DNA from: Pagrus major
Lineage: Eukaryota; Chordata; Actinopteri; Spariformes; Sparidae
Direction of reading: 5' to 3'
NCBI RefSeq assembly: GCF_040436345.1
Contig: NC_133223.1
Span: 3,783,847 to 3,847,846 of the forward strand
Length of the DNA stretch: 64,000 bases
Below, one piece after another: positions 1 through 11,374 of the stretch; position 1 is the stretch's first letter, and each line of letters opens with the position of its first letter. The translations under genes were made by a program, and so were the position numbers. Under the pieces are notes generated by a model. That model made no database searches. It saw only the letters and a program-made list of their open reading frames with translations, and was not told the origin of the DNA.

Positions 1-478
1 CGTATCGGTTGGTTCAATATAAACCTCGCTTTCACTTTGCTATTCAGTCTGCCACTGGGCTGGATTGTTCACGAAAAAACACAGGTCGAACTAAAAGGAA
101 GCGTGTCTGCCATTGCACAACCAAAACAGGAGACATACGTAGTTTTCCCCGGTCACTATCCCCAGTAACGGTGGAACAACTGGAATAACTGTGGAAACTC
201 TACACTTCAAAAGAAGAACAACCCCACTGATGGAGGAGGCAGAGAAGGTGACGAGGGAGAGTGATAGAAATCGAGGTAAAACTAGAGTGAACAGACGAGC
301 ATTCACTCAATGGACAGCACCAGTGTCGTGTCAAAGTCTGTTGCTATGTGTTTCCTCTTACCACCGGGACTTAAGACAGGCATTATTTCTACTAGATCAT
401 TAAGTAACAAAACCTGCCTACTTATTAATACAACTAGCCATGTTGCTAATGCTGTCTTTGAGACAGCGGCACCAACGG
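1..478. other. Intergenic stretch, nothing recognised
   Basis: No exon-like segment, splice-flanked reading frame or repeat that I can name. The open frames on both strands here are short and have no domain-like composition. Confidence 0.4.
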
Positions 479-486
479 TAATATCA

Positions 487-1087
487 TAGAGGACTACTAC
501 TTAAGTAGATTTGTCAGGTATCTGTACTTTACTTGAGTATTTATTTTTCTGACGACTTTTTATTTTTCCTCCCTACATCTGAACACAAATATCTGTACTT
601 TCTCCTCCTTCCATTTTCAAAACAGGCTTGTTACTTTAGTTTGATGCATTTGAGGGGAATTATGGATTCCTTTTGTTTTGCGTCATTGCACACCGCCTTC
701 CCAACATCACAAGACTGATTTCAACCTATCAGTGCACATCACACACAGCAGACACAGCGCAATGAAATGACGTAAAAGACGTAAGAAGGCGTAAACAGAC
801 AGAGAGGGAGACTGGAATGGGGAGAAAAGGCGTGTTAGTGTCTCGTATCTGCAGAGATTTTCTTATTTTTTACATTAATTACATTAATATGACGAGAGCT
901 TCAGTTAGCTTTGGACAGAAATAGCCAGTAGAAATGTCCTTCAGAGCGATACTTTTTACTTTTATACTTTGAGTACATTTCAGAGCCTGTACTTGAATCA
1001 GTACTTCGCCTTTTACCAGAATCTTTTTAGAAAAAAATAACTGTACATCTACTTGAATAGAGAATGTGTGTACTTTTGCCACCTCTG
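487..1087. mobile_element. hAT-like non-autonomous element
   Basis: The right end reads gccacctctg, and the internal sequence just inside both ends is rich in the words 'agtac', 'acttga' and 'gtact'. This is the pattern of a teleost repeat whose opposite strand begins cagaggtggcaaaagtac. The 8 bp before and after the proposed ends are gtaatatc (479-486) and gtaattac (1088-1095), a 6 of 8 match, as expected for an aged 8-bp hAT target duplication. The left terminus is degraded (atagaggac instead of cagaggtgg). No transposase remnant is visible. The hAT assignment is inferred from the ends and target-site length. Confidence 0.5.
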
Positions 1088-1095
1088 GTAATTAC

Positions 1096-4000
1096 ACTCC
1101 TGAGTAGGAGTGTTTGGTACAGTTAAAACAGGGTAATGAACAAAATTTGTCTTTACCATCCATCTTCACTGCTACATGACTTTACTGATTTCCTTAAGTG
1201 AAGTCACAGAATGCAACCAGCTAACTCAAAACCTTTATACGCCTCTTCACTTATGCTCCGTCCCCAACCTCCCCATTCCAACCCCAATGTTTTTCTTTCT
1301 AAGGGGAATCATTTAACCTTAACATTCCTCTTGAGAGAAATAGAAGTATCATTTGGCCTGTTAAAATAAATACTCCCCGAGATGTTTTGTTGGCCCATCG
1401 AGCATGTGCTGCAGGGTTTACATAGCAGACGGCCCAGTCCTCTCTGAGCAGCACGCTGCCTTATACAGCCAGCACCCATCAGCACCTCCAGCTCTGCCAG
1501 CCGTACCTGGTTGAGTGTAACAATGGTGACTGTTATCTCCATCTCTGCTGCTGCTATCACTATCTGCATCATTGGTGCGCTTGTCTTTGGCAAATACCCT
1601 CAAGGCATGTAGGATAGTGTCGACTATAGGATAATTTAATGGATTAAATCAATAAGAGGTTTCACATACAAGACAGGACAAGTAGGGGCATGCTATGATT
1701 AATTTAAACAAAGATGTAGATTGGAATTAGTAAACTATATATCAATTCCACCCTCTGTGTTCCCACAAGTACAATTCAGCATACTACACATAGCAGCTTC
1801 ATTATAAGCCCAGAGATGCAGAGAACAGCCAGTACTCAGGACTAATTGGCCCCAGGTTTTCTGCTTGTCAGTCTGTGGTACGCAACTTTTTTTTTTTTGG
1901 AGAAATGCATATGCACCATGTGGGCACATTATAAACTACAGTAATTAAAACAAGGTTTAGTACAGGGCCTCTTTAATAACAGGGCCACAATAATAGCTGT
2001 TATTGCAAAATGTGTCTTAAAGTTGCTATGATCACTGTTTTCACAGTTGATCAAATGACTATGTGTAATGTGAAAAAGGTTGTTCATGGTGATGAACCCA
2101 GATCATTTCTGGACTCTGTCATTCCCCTGAGCTCTGGAATTTCAGTTTCTTTCGGGGTCTGTCAGTTTATTGTTTTGGTTATATGGTCCACAACTCCACA
2201 CTTTCAGTTAACTCTCATTGCTCTTGTGGTGTTGTTGCCATAGGCAGCTGCTTTTTTAAAAGCACTAAAAATCCAGTGTACACTGTTCAGCACCAAACAC
2301 TAAAAAAAGGCTACCAACTAAGTGGTGAACATGGTAACTCAGCTTTGCGTGGAGGAACAGACAATATATGTGACTGCAGCATCCTCTAAACAAAGTAAGA
2401 GGATTTTAGAAAGTGAAAACATGTTAAATTATAACATATAACTGTTGTCCCCCCCCCCCCCCCAAACATGTGTTTTTGTTAAACAGACAACAGGTCCTCG
2501 CTCTGCCATGAAGTAAAACAAGCAAAGATAATGACAGGAGTGATCCACATTGTAAAAACCAGGACAAGCCAAATAAACGTTATTTGAACCCAAATGTTGT
2601 CATTTTGATCTACGGCCAGATCTGTCCACTCTGATTAACAATTAGTTGAGCTTCCCACCATATTCACTTTTTATGTGCAGCAAAGAGATACAAAGATTTT
2701 CTATTGATTGTCGTCTGCCTGTTAGGCAGCCAGCTGAGGCAGCCCTGCTCTAACTGCCTTGCTATGCCTACAGGGGCATCCTTCACTACAAGGTGACTGC
2801 ACATCATAATTACTCTCTCTTTTGGAGACTCATGCGTAAGCTTTCAAAGCATATCAGTCCATAGCTAAGAATGGCAGCTGGCTCAGATGTAAAGGGGCTT
2901 TTAGGATGATATGGAGCTAGAATCTGTGTGAGTGAGTTCATTACCGCACTGAGTGTGCAAACTGAGTGCCTGGCCATGTGTGTGGTGCTTGCTGCCTTCC
3001 TTCCTGTCTGTACTATAGGTTGAAGCAGAAGTAAACAGGGTCAGGCCCGTCATATCTTCCAAGTATGATGACCAGTGAACCCAACACGTAACGTCTGTAT
3101 CTTTCCTGGATCTGTTGTTGGGAATCGACCCAATCATCCACTCTCATACCCCTCTGTTGAAAAGCACAGGTCTGATCTACTGTGATCATGTTTTTTGAGG
3201 AGTGGTTGGATCAAAACTCACTATGTCACCTTGGGTCCTACTTTTTTCATTATAAAAGCAGCTATATTGGCACACAGCTCCACAAAATACAACAAGTCAT
3301 TCATTCTGAAATTACCCATGAAATTTCCGCTCAATTAAAATAAACAACTTCACTTGATGACAATTGTAGTAAAACTGCTGCAAGGCCAGGCTCCATCCAG
3401 GAAAACTCCACCAAGAAAGTCAAATTTTCCATTTGACGAGGCAAGGGATTTTTTGGAGTACAAAGCCACCTTATCTCTGTCAGAATGCAATCAGATACAT
3501 TTGAGCTTGAGGAATAATATGGGCTGGTACAAGAAACAGGCTGATGTCTTAGCTACACCAGTCCTAAATGGCTCAAGTCTAGCTTCTCTGTTCTGTCATT
3601 CTAAAGCCTCCGACCTGACAACAGTGACACCATTCTATGTTCAACGGTCAGTGGAGTGGGAAAGCTGTGCTTGGGGTAAAACATTAAAAAACAGTGGGGT
3701 AGGGTCGGTGGGTAAAGAGATATTCTGGCCTAGCAAGAAAGAAGGAGAAAGTAGGCTATGTTGTACAGATCCAATAAAATACCAAGACCATGGGCCAAGA
3801 GAGGCAAGATTCAACGAGAGCTGCAACTAATAGTTATTACCAGCTGCAACAACGTTGTCACCTTGTGAGTCTGTGTGTGTCATCATGGCAAAGCTTGGTC
3901 CTGCAGACATGTTTTGTAGCAGGAACTAACACAGAAGCCATTTTGAATATTTTGCTAGGTGTTAATATGTCCGTCTGTCTGTGGACAGATATTGTAACTG

Positions 4001-4354
4001 TGATAGCGTCACAACCGTGCAAGATGCAGTCACAAAAATGTACAGGTGTATAGTTGAGATTAAAATGAAGGCTAAGAAAAAGGGCGGCGTGGTCTGAGCA
4101 AGGGGGCCTCGGCCCATATTAGTGATCCTGGACACAACTACTGTAACGGGAACTACAAGTGTGATCTCATTGCAAGATGACCTCCAGTTTTTATTATCAT
4201 GTCTTGCATGGCACATATGCAATTTACAAACGATAATGGTGGCAGATTTACCACTCAAATTTCTTAATTCCTTACCTCCAGACTGTGGCTGAAAGAAGCA
4301 GAGCACTGCAGTGTAACACAACAGGTTGGCTGCATAGCTTTCATACATACATAC
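1096..4354. other. Intergenic DNA without recognised genes
   Basis: Holds a C homopolymer near 2450-2463. The longest frame, 158 codons at 3354-3830 (+), has no recognisable domain, no splice context and no low-complexity bias. I treat it as chance. No promoter or RNA gene could be supported. Confidence 0.4.
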
Positions 4355-4358
4355 TTAA

Positions 4359-5367
4359 AGGGATAGTTCGGATTTTTTGACATGAAGTTGTATGACATCC
4401 TCACCATCAGTGTCGTGCATCAGCAGTGACTTTTCCCCCCCTGCGTCCTGTGAGCCGAGGTCTGTCCCGCTGTTGTTGCTGAAGAAAGTAGTTACGGCTA
4501 GTTTGTGGGGTCATGAAGATAAAGCGTTTTGCTTCAAAAAACAATATCCGTTCAAAGGAGTAAAACATTTGCATCACAAAATCGTTTACGACAAAAAAGT
4601 CAGACCTCACGATCACCTGGCACTATTTCCCCTCCCTTCGTATCACTGCGCGCTTCCGCCTGTTGACACACGGCACCGCTCCGTCAGCTGTTTCACGGTG
4701 TTTACGTGCTCAGATGGTAAACGTAAATATGTCTGACTACGAAACGAGTGATGAAGACATTCCTTTTACCACAGAGCCAAAGGGATATCTTTATGAACCC
4801 GAATACACAGACACCGAGCTTCGTCAAATGGAGTTAGAACGGGCAGAGAGAGAGGAGAGAGACAGAGAAGCGGTGAAATATATACGGCGACTTGGTGTGA
4901 TCTTTGTTGTTGCAACCCAGATAATCGCAAATCCGCACCATTTTTATATATCCTCTTGTCTAATAATCTCGCTAGTACTCACGTTAGCTCTCACGTTAGC
5001 TCTCTCACACATCCGAGCACGTAAACACCGTGAAACAGCTGACGGAGCGGTGCCGTGTGTCAACAGGCGGTAGCGCGCAGTGATACGAAGGGAGGGGAAA
5101 TAGTGCCAGGTGATCGTGAGGTCTGACTTTTTTGTCGTAAACGATTTTGTGATGCAAATGTTTTACTCTTTTGAACGGATATTGTTTTTTGAAGCAAAAC
5201 GCTTTATCTTCGTGACACCGCAAACTAGCCGTAACTACTTTCTTCAGCAACAACAGCGGGACAGACCTCGGCTCACAGGACGCAGTGGGGGAAAAGTCAC
5301 TGCTGATGCACGACACTGATGGTGAGGATGTCATACAACTTCATGTCAAAAAATCCGAACTATCCCT
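4359..5367. mobile_element. Long foldback (inverted-repeat) element flanked by TTAA
   Basis: A 1,009-bp element made of two arms of about 353 bp (4359-4711 and 5015-5367). They are reverse complements with only scattered mismatches. The arms stay in register base for base (position sums are constant at 9726), so no net indel has accumulated. Ends are TTAA|AGGGATAG at 4355 and CTATCCCT|TTAA at 5371, consistent with a TTAA target duplication or a TTAA-ended repeat. The roughly 303-bp spacer is unrelated to the arms and contains a reading frame that begins 2-3 bp after the left arm (separate entry). The high arm identity suggests recent activity or ongoing arm homogenisation. TTAA targets point to piggyBac-like, Kolobok-like or related superfamilies, but the termini do not decide between them. 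Confidence 0.85.
4714..4894 (+). pseudogene. Captured or retained N-terminal exon resembling P2X7-C-terminal-like domain proteins
   Basis: The ATG at 4714 opens a frame of 119 codons (to 5073). Its first 60 residues look like genuine coding sequence: an acidic start (MSDYETSDEDIPF), then YLYEPEYTDTELRQMELE, then a charged helix of E and R residues. The F/YEPEYT-D/E-EL block followed by an ExxRERE helix is how I remember the N-terminus of the fish and cnidarian proteins annotated as 'P2X purinoceptor 7-like', which usually continue into a Cys/His-rich domain. That domain is absent here. After residue 60 the composition turns hydrophobic and random, and a possible splice donor (G|gtgtga) lies at 4895. 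It therefore looks like a first exon with the rest of the gene deleted. The family name is from memory; the coding character of the first 60 residues is what the sequence shows. Confidence 0.5.
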
Positions 5368-5371
5368 TTAA

Positions 5372-7119
5372 TTAGGGTCCGTTCAAACAAAGGTTGCAAA
5401 ACGGCTCACTGTACTACCTTTTTCATTGAAGCCTACAATTTAAAAAAGAGTAGTATGGTCCTTTTTTCATTGTTGCTAGGCAACCAGTGCCTTACCGTGA
5501 TTTAGCTGTGATGTATACTTGCCGATTTGTACCTTTGATTCTGGCTAGCTAGAGGGAGTTAACTTCCTAGTTAGCAGATAGTTACGCACAACATCTGCAT
5601 AAAAGTGCTCTGGCTCCAACTGAGGGTGAGAGGCTGTTCCCAAATAGTACACTGGACACTGATATCACAGCGAGTACAACAAGCTGGTCTAGTCTAGTTT
5701 TTTCAACTCGAGGCGTCAAGAGTGCTCCTAGAAAAGCACCTAAAATGCCAATAAGCAGTGTGCAATACGCTGTCTATAGAGAACAACTGGAAAAAGAAGC
5801 CCCTCACTGATGAAAACTGCGTTGTGTCTGATCAGGCCCTTAGAATGCTAACGTTAACCTGAACTTTAATAGCTTAATTTCCACATATTGTGGAAATATG
5901 ACACAGTGGTTAAGTTAGTCGTAAACATAGTAGTCCCTCAAACTAATGTAGATAGCTACTGATCCTTGCTCCATGACCGTGGAACTGACAATAATGAATG
6001 TAATAAGGGAAAAATAGGATACAGCTTCAGAGGCAGAGCTCATTCCTATGAAAGCTGCTCAGTGGCGCATGAAGCCAGAAAACCTCCTGGGTGTAAAATT
6101 ACTCAGATCTTCTGCTTAGCTTCTGCATTGCGTGGCCATAGAGCATGCGCACTAGAGACTTCTGCAGGCTGAGCGGCTAACTTCCAGTTTAGCCCTCTGC
6201 TAACTTGTATAGGAATAAACAATTTAATGTTGCAGCTCAGAAATATCAGACTGAGTGGATCATATTCTGATAATGAAACAAGTCATTTTGCTGTGTTTTC
6301 TTGGGCCAGTGTGCGTCATGTGATGTTGCAGTAACACAGTCTGGCCACTATTCATCAAATTTGCTTCACAGCTCGGCAGTGTTCCTGAGGGCTTGGTGAC
6401 AATCAGGTACTTTTGAATATAGTACAATTGCATCAGACAATAGAGCACATCATGGCGAGAAATCCAAAGCTTTACAGAAAAGGCCTGAGATAACTATCCA
6501 TGGTTGCTATGCTAAGTTCAGAGTGGGGGTTTAATAAACGGTCAACTGTTTCAGCTCTACATTTACCCCATATATCTATCCTGTTTTTACATTCCAGGTA
6601 AGTGACATTGCTACATCAGCAAAGTCTGTCTATTGGCTCAGTTTTTCCTTAAACAAATTTTGAAACAAATGAAAACTTTAATAATTTTACTCAACAACCC
6701 CGAAAAGCTCAAGCACACCATTTTCCTCTTTAACTGACCAATGTGGAATTCCGCGCACTCAAGAACTAATTAGAGAGCCACAGCTGAAGGCCCACAAGCA
6801 GAAGAATGTATTAAGCAGCATGCATTGTATGTTACTAGTGTGGAGACCTATCTCTGAATGTGCATTTACCGCTCAGTGAAAGACATATCATATGTCATTC
6901 AACATATCAAATTTTCATTTTTGTAGCTATAGTTTCAGCAGTATCACCAAAGGGCAGATTGTTTCAGGAGGGCCCAGTATCTGCAAAAAGATCAAGTGTT
7001 GGTTAAGAATATCTTGGGAGCCAAACCACAAAACCACAATACAATCCCTCCTTATATACCACAATCCCTCTGGTTTGACGCTTTAGGACTTTGGGAGTTA
7101 TGAGATGATGATTTCAAAC
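5372..7119. other. Intergenic DNA without recognised genes
   Basis: No splice-flanked coding segment or identifiable repeat family. All frames are short and lack domain signatures. Confidence 0.4.
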
Positions 7120-7123
7120 TTAA

Positions 7124-7867
7124 AGGGGAATTGCCGTTTTTTACAACCTGGACCTTATTTCTAGCATAAAATACGATCATTTACTCACCCAGATAACTTT
7201 GGTGTCATTTGGAGTCGTTCGGACGAAATTAGATCCAGTGGAGCGCCGCGTATATCCATATAATGCGAGTGATTGGGGTACCTAAGCGCAGCCTCTATAT
7301 AATGCATTATATGCCGCGAAACTAGTTCATTTCACCAATATTTTGTTATGATAAGTGCTATTCCCCTCTGAGGCCAGGGTTGCCTGTTATCAACATCCGG
7401 GGTCTGTAGGTTGACCTACTAACCTCTGACCTGGATGATGTCATCTCTGAGCGCCGCGCACAGCCACAGCACAACCACTCTGCGGCGGTCGGCTCGTTTA
7501 GCTGCAATTTGGCACTGCTATGGTTCGTTACTGCGTATTTCCAAATTGTCCGAACAAAATGACCAATTGGACGAAGTTCAGCTACCACAGGCTTCCTCTC
7601 CGCAACCTGGACTTACTCAAGCTCTGGCTAGTTGCGCTGAAAATGGACCCGAATACTCAAGTGGAGTCAGAGGTTAGTAGGTCAACCTACCTGCGCTTCG
7701 GTGCCCCAATCACTCGCATTATATGGATATACGCGGCGCTCCACTGGATCTAATTTCGTCCGAACGACTCCAAATGACACCAAAGTTATCTGGGTGAGTA
7801 AATGATCGTATTTTATGCTAGAAATAAGGTCCAGGTTGTAAAAGACGGAAAAGACGGCAATTCCCCT
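7124..7867. mobile_element. Second foldback element flanked by TTAA, different family
   Basis: Ends are TTAA|AGGGGAATTGCCG (left, TTAA at 7120-7123) and GGCAATTCCCCT|TTAA (right, TTAA at 7868-7871). The right arm is continuous (7666-7867). The left arm matches it in two pieces, 7124-7291 and 7406-7430 (the latter a perfect 25-bp match to 7666-7690). They are separated by about 114 bp present only on the left, so the arms have diverged by one indel. The right arm also carries a small duplication (aaaagacgg) near 7845. The spacer, 7431-7665, holds a half THAP finger frame on the plus strand. Terminal layout (TTAA + AGG...CCT) is like the element at 4359-5367, although the sequences differ. Confidence 0.85.
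7520..7672 (+). pseudogene. First exon of a THAP-type zinc finger protein inside a foldback element
   Basis: The ATG at 7520 gives MVRYCVFPNCPNK followed by NWTKFSYHRLP and LLKLWLVALK. This matches the start of a THAP domain: Cys5-x4-Cys10 of the C2CH zinc site, the F-[HY]-x-[FL]-P turn, and the conserved Trp of the following helix. The second half of the finger (Cys-x2-His) is missing. Residue 51 is followed directly by AG|GTTAGT at 7671-7678, a plausible splice donor. So this looks like exon 1 of a spliced THAP gene, most simply a transposase, whose remaining exons were deleted. THAP domains are known DNA-binding modules of P-element-type and other transposases. Family recognition is firm for the half finger; the donor is inferred. 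Confidence 0.7.
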
Positions 7868-7925
7868 TTAAAGGGTGCAGACATTGTGATGTCTCTCTAA
7901 GAGGCTACAGTGGGAGGCCCCCCAA

Positions 7926-8115
7926 CTGATGTAGTGGTGGAATGTAACTTAGTTAATTTACTCAAGTACTGTAGTACTGTAGTTTTATATTTTGCTGTAC
8001 TTTACAACCTTTACTATAAAGTACCTATAAAGTGCTTTACGCGAGTAATTAAACTTTGTGCTACTTTATACGTCTTCCTCACAACCATGAAGGGAAATAT
8101 TTAAATATTTTAAAC
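7926..8115. repeat. Dispersed teleost repeat fragment (ggtggaatgtaac...ctcaagtac type)
   Basis: Begins gtggtggaatgtaact and runs into repeated 'ctcaagtactgtagtac' words. The same style of sequence recurs at about 58,300-58,360. I remember it as an abundant fish repeat but cannot give a family name. Confidence 0.4.
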
Positions 8116-8799
8116 ATTTTTACTCTAATACAATCATTACACCACTATAGTACTTACTTTGATGAATAAGAATTTCCATAATAATCCTGGCTATGTAGAA
8201 TATTTTGACATGTAATAATAAAACAATGACAAGGGCCATTCTTCTGCATACTGAGTGCTTTTTTGAGACAGCCTCCCGACTGTTCTGGCCATATGTTGTG
8301 TAGAACGGAATTTCTACCTTTTGTTCTTAGCAGTGGGGTGCATGTATAAATATCCCCTGCCCACCTTTCTTATGGGTCTTTTTTTTCACACAAGCTAACC
8401 GGCACAAATACCTACATACAGTAGGTGTGCAAGGAGGCTGTTTGGTTTTGTGCTGCTGCTCTGGGGCTCTAAATATTGCTCAGATGCTTGTGTATAACGG
8501 CACACGGGCAGGGCTGAGGAGTCAGAACTTCAGAGGGATCCTCCACTTTATCACCGAGGCCAGCGGGCAGCTGGCCTCGGTGACACAGTTGTTATCGAGG
8601 GACGGGGTTGTCTGCAGTGGCAATGGGCTGCTCAGTTATAGAGCCATTGATGCCATGCACAGAAAACAGGTGCACAGCAGAGGAGTGAGGGGAAATGACA
8701 GGTAGGGTGGGGGAAGCGTCATCTCTTTCCCTCCCTCTCTTCTTCTTTCCAATTACATCATCACACTCCTATCTGATTTGCTCTAGTGCTTCAATACCC

Positions 8800-8829
8800 C
8801 CCCCCCAAAAAAAAAAAAAAAAAAAAAAA
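8800..8829. repeat. C run followed by A run
   Basis: A short poly-C run directly followed by about 24 A residues. It could be the tail of a retroposed sequence, but the upstream DNA is not recognisable as one. Confidence 0.6.
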
Positions 8830-8928
8830 CTCACCTCCCTCCATTGTTTCACCAGCTTTTAATAAACTAAAGGGCAGATTCCTGACTGGAGCAAGGGGGG
8901 TGGGCAGACCAACAGACCTGTCCTCCAG

Positions 8929-8929
<1 letters not shown>

Positions 8930-8973
<44 letters not shown>
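8930..8973. repeat. (AC)n microsatellite
   Basis: Uninterrupted AC dinucleotides over about 44 bp. Frames on both strands reading through it translate to Thr-His or Cys-Val repeats and are artefacts. Confidence 0.95.
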
Positions 8974-8977
<4 letters not shown>

Positions 8978-9835
8978 TTGGCATGCAGAGTGCCAAGCTC
9001 TTCCACTGTCTACTGACGCCAGCTCCTGAAACACACACACAAACTTACTCTTTCCTCTCTCTGTCTCACACCGCACACACCCTCTCTTACCCTCCCCACA
9101 CGCTAACCCCCTAAAAGCTAAGCTCCTCACTAAATATATCCCCCACAGTAAAGATAAGACAAACAGTGTGGATTTGAGAGCAGGGTACAGCCAATGACAG
9201 ACAGCCATGTGAGCTGGAGCTAAGCTTGTGTTAGCTTTACAATTTAGGCTTCTCAGAAACAGCAGAGAGCCAGAGTCAGAAATGAAAGAGACAGAGGACA
9301 TATGTATGAATATTCCCAGATTTCTATTGCTTTCTGGCTACTGTTCAGTGTATCATAATGTGGAAGCTGATCAGAATGTGGAGTTACATTTGTTATAATT
9401 TAATAGAACAGAAAACAGAACTCCTAATCCTGCTGGGTCAAAACATATGCACATCAATTCCTATATCTGCCTTCTCTGTTCTCTGCATCCTCGTCAGAAA
9501 GAAAGAAAAACACTGAGAACGTAGTGATCTGCAGGCTAAAGCCAGTGCATAAAACTAGATCAATCCTCCATTCAGCTCCAAGCCTGAGGTGCTCTCGAAA
9601 AGAGCGAGCAAAGGAGTCGTAGGCGTGTTTGTTTTATCGTGTTGGACCAGGCTTCTTGGGGCAGCACAGATCTGTCACATGCTTGTCTTACAGGGCAGCG
9701 TTAAGGATCTTGTCAATGGCCTGCAGTTCGTGCAGAGGATCCATTTGTCAGAAGCACATTCCTGCGGCAGTGAGACATTGTGAACTGCCTATCAGAGCTT
9801 CAACACTGTCCAAATAAATACACTCACAATGGGCC

Positions 9836-9838
<3 letters not shown>

Positions 9839-9884
<46 letters not shown>
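9839..9884. repeat. (GT)n microsatellite
   Basis: Uninterrupted GT dinucleotides over about 46 bp. Confidence 0.95.
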
Positions 9885-9888
<4 letters not shown>

Positions 9889-11341
9889 ATGCATGTGTGA
9901 AAATATGAAACATGAGAGCACAGACACAAAGCCATCCATGTGCTGCTCTGCCAGAGCATTGCTGTCTATCTGCACCTGAATGTGCAATCTTTCAAACACA
10001 CCTCCTACTCCTCTTCCTCACCTTTCTCTTTTCCAAACAGTTCAAAGGTGATTTAGAGTTTGAGGCGAGGATGCAGACTCAATCAATGCAGAGAAAAAAC
10101 ACAGACATTTCCTTACAATACAAACTGTTTCTCATCTGGTGTCACTGGACATGGGGAAGGATGTCTGGAGGGATGTTTGCTTCACACAGTCTCCATCTTT
10201 TTCTCTTTTTCCTCCTCTTGTGTCAGACTCTCTGTCACTCTCACCTCCTTCAGCTCTCTTTCTCTCTCGCCCTCTCACATATCTCAGTTTCATTCTGTTT
10301 ATTCTATTTATTGTGTCTTTCTCAGGCACTGCCTGTCCTCTGAAGGGTTCACTATTCCTGTCTCTGTCTCAGATGTTTTTCCTCCTACTTAGACTATTTC
10401 TCTCCCCCCTCTCATTATCCCCTAGTCTTTTGCAGTCACTTCATTTTTCATTTAAACACCTTCTCCCTCTCTCTTTCTCCCACACACACGCCTCTCCTTC
10501 TCAGTTCGATGGAAGTGGTAGCTCGTCTCCTCCTCCTCCTACCTACCACAGAGTCTATTATATCTGTCATCATCTCCTTCTAGCATAAGCCAGCAGCCCC
10601 GGGGCCCATAAGACAGGCCAAGTCAATCATACACTCATGAACATAAACGCACACACCTGTAAAACACATATCCATAAGTTATTCACACCGCTATTAACCT
10701 CATGCTCCAGCATACACACTCCCTACAAGCTCTGCGAGTTGCACTATCCCTCCAGCCTCACTGTCAGTGCCTGATTAGCAAATCCACCAGCACCAACACA
10801 AACATGTTTCCTCCTATTACACATCATGTCACACTGTTTCCTAATCAGAACCACTTGCAGACTCTGAACACATGTGGGGCAGAAAATACCTGCAGTAAAA
10901 GAGGAATGTGCACCTGAGCTTTGGGATGTGCAGCAGAGAAAAAGTCAGCCCAAGTTTATCTCAAACTCTGTGTGAGAATGGTGGTGTATCATGCATGTAT
11001 AGCAGCTATGTAACAAAGCATGCATGTAAAATGAAAATGCATAATGTTATCTCACATCCAGCCTGTAGTAGTTCATACTAAATTACACAATTGTGCAACA
11101 TCTGTCAAGAAGTCACTTAGGTTTTGATAGAATATATCTTCAAGTATTCAAAAAGGAAAGACAGATCCCCACAGTAGTTGGAAGTGTGCTGATTGGACAC
11201 CCAGGCTGGTGGTCTTACCTTCAGCTCCCAGCAGCAGAAAGACAGCAGAGGTATCCGGACAGAGGCTGAGATCCTGTACGCAACACTGGTTTGTTGTTCA
11301 ACTATTATTTACCAGCCAGCTCCTCTCTACTCCTGTTTCTA

Positions 11342-11374
<33 letters not shown>

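Noticed and set aside
3354-3830. 158-codon open frame on the plus strand
   Set aside because: No recognisable domain, no splice or promoter context, and a composition not distinct from chance translation. Kept as non-coding.
8427-8705. 92-codon frame with a protein-like look
   Set aside because: No domain recognised and no intron signals; isolated in gene-free DNA. Could be a missed exon but unsupported.
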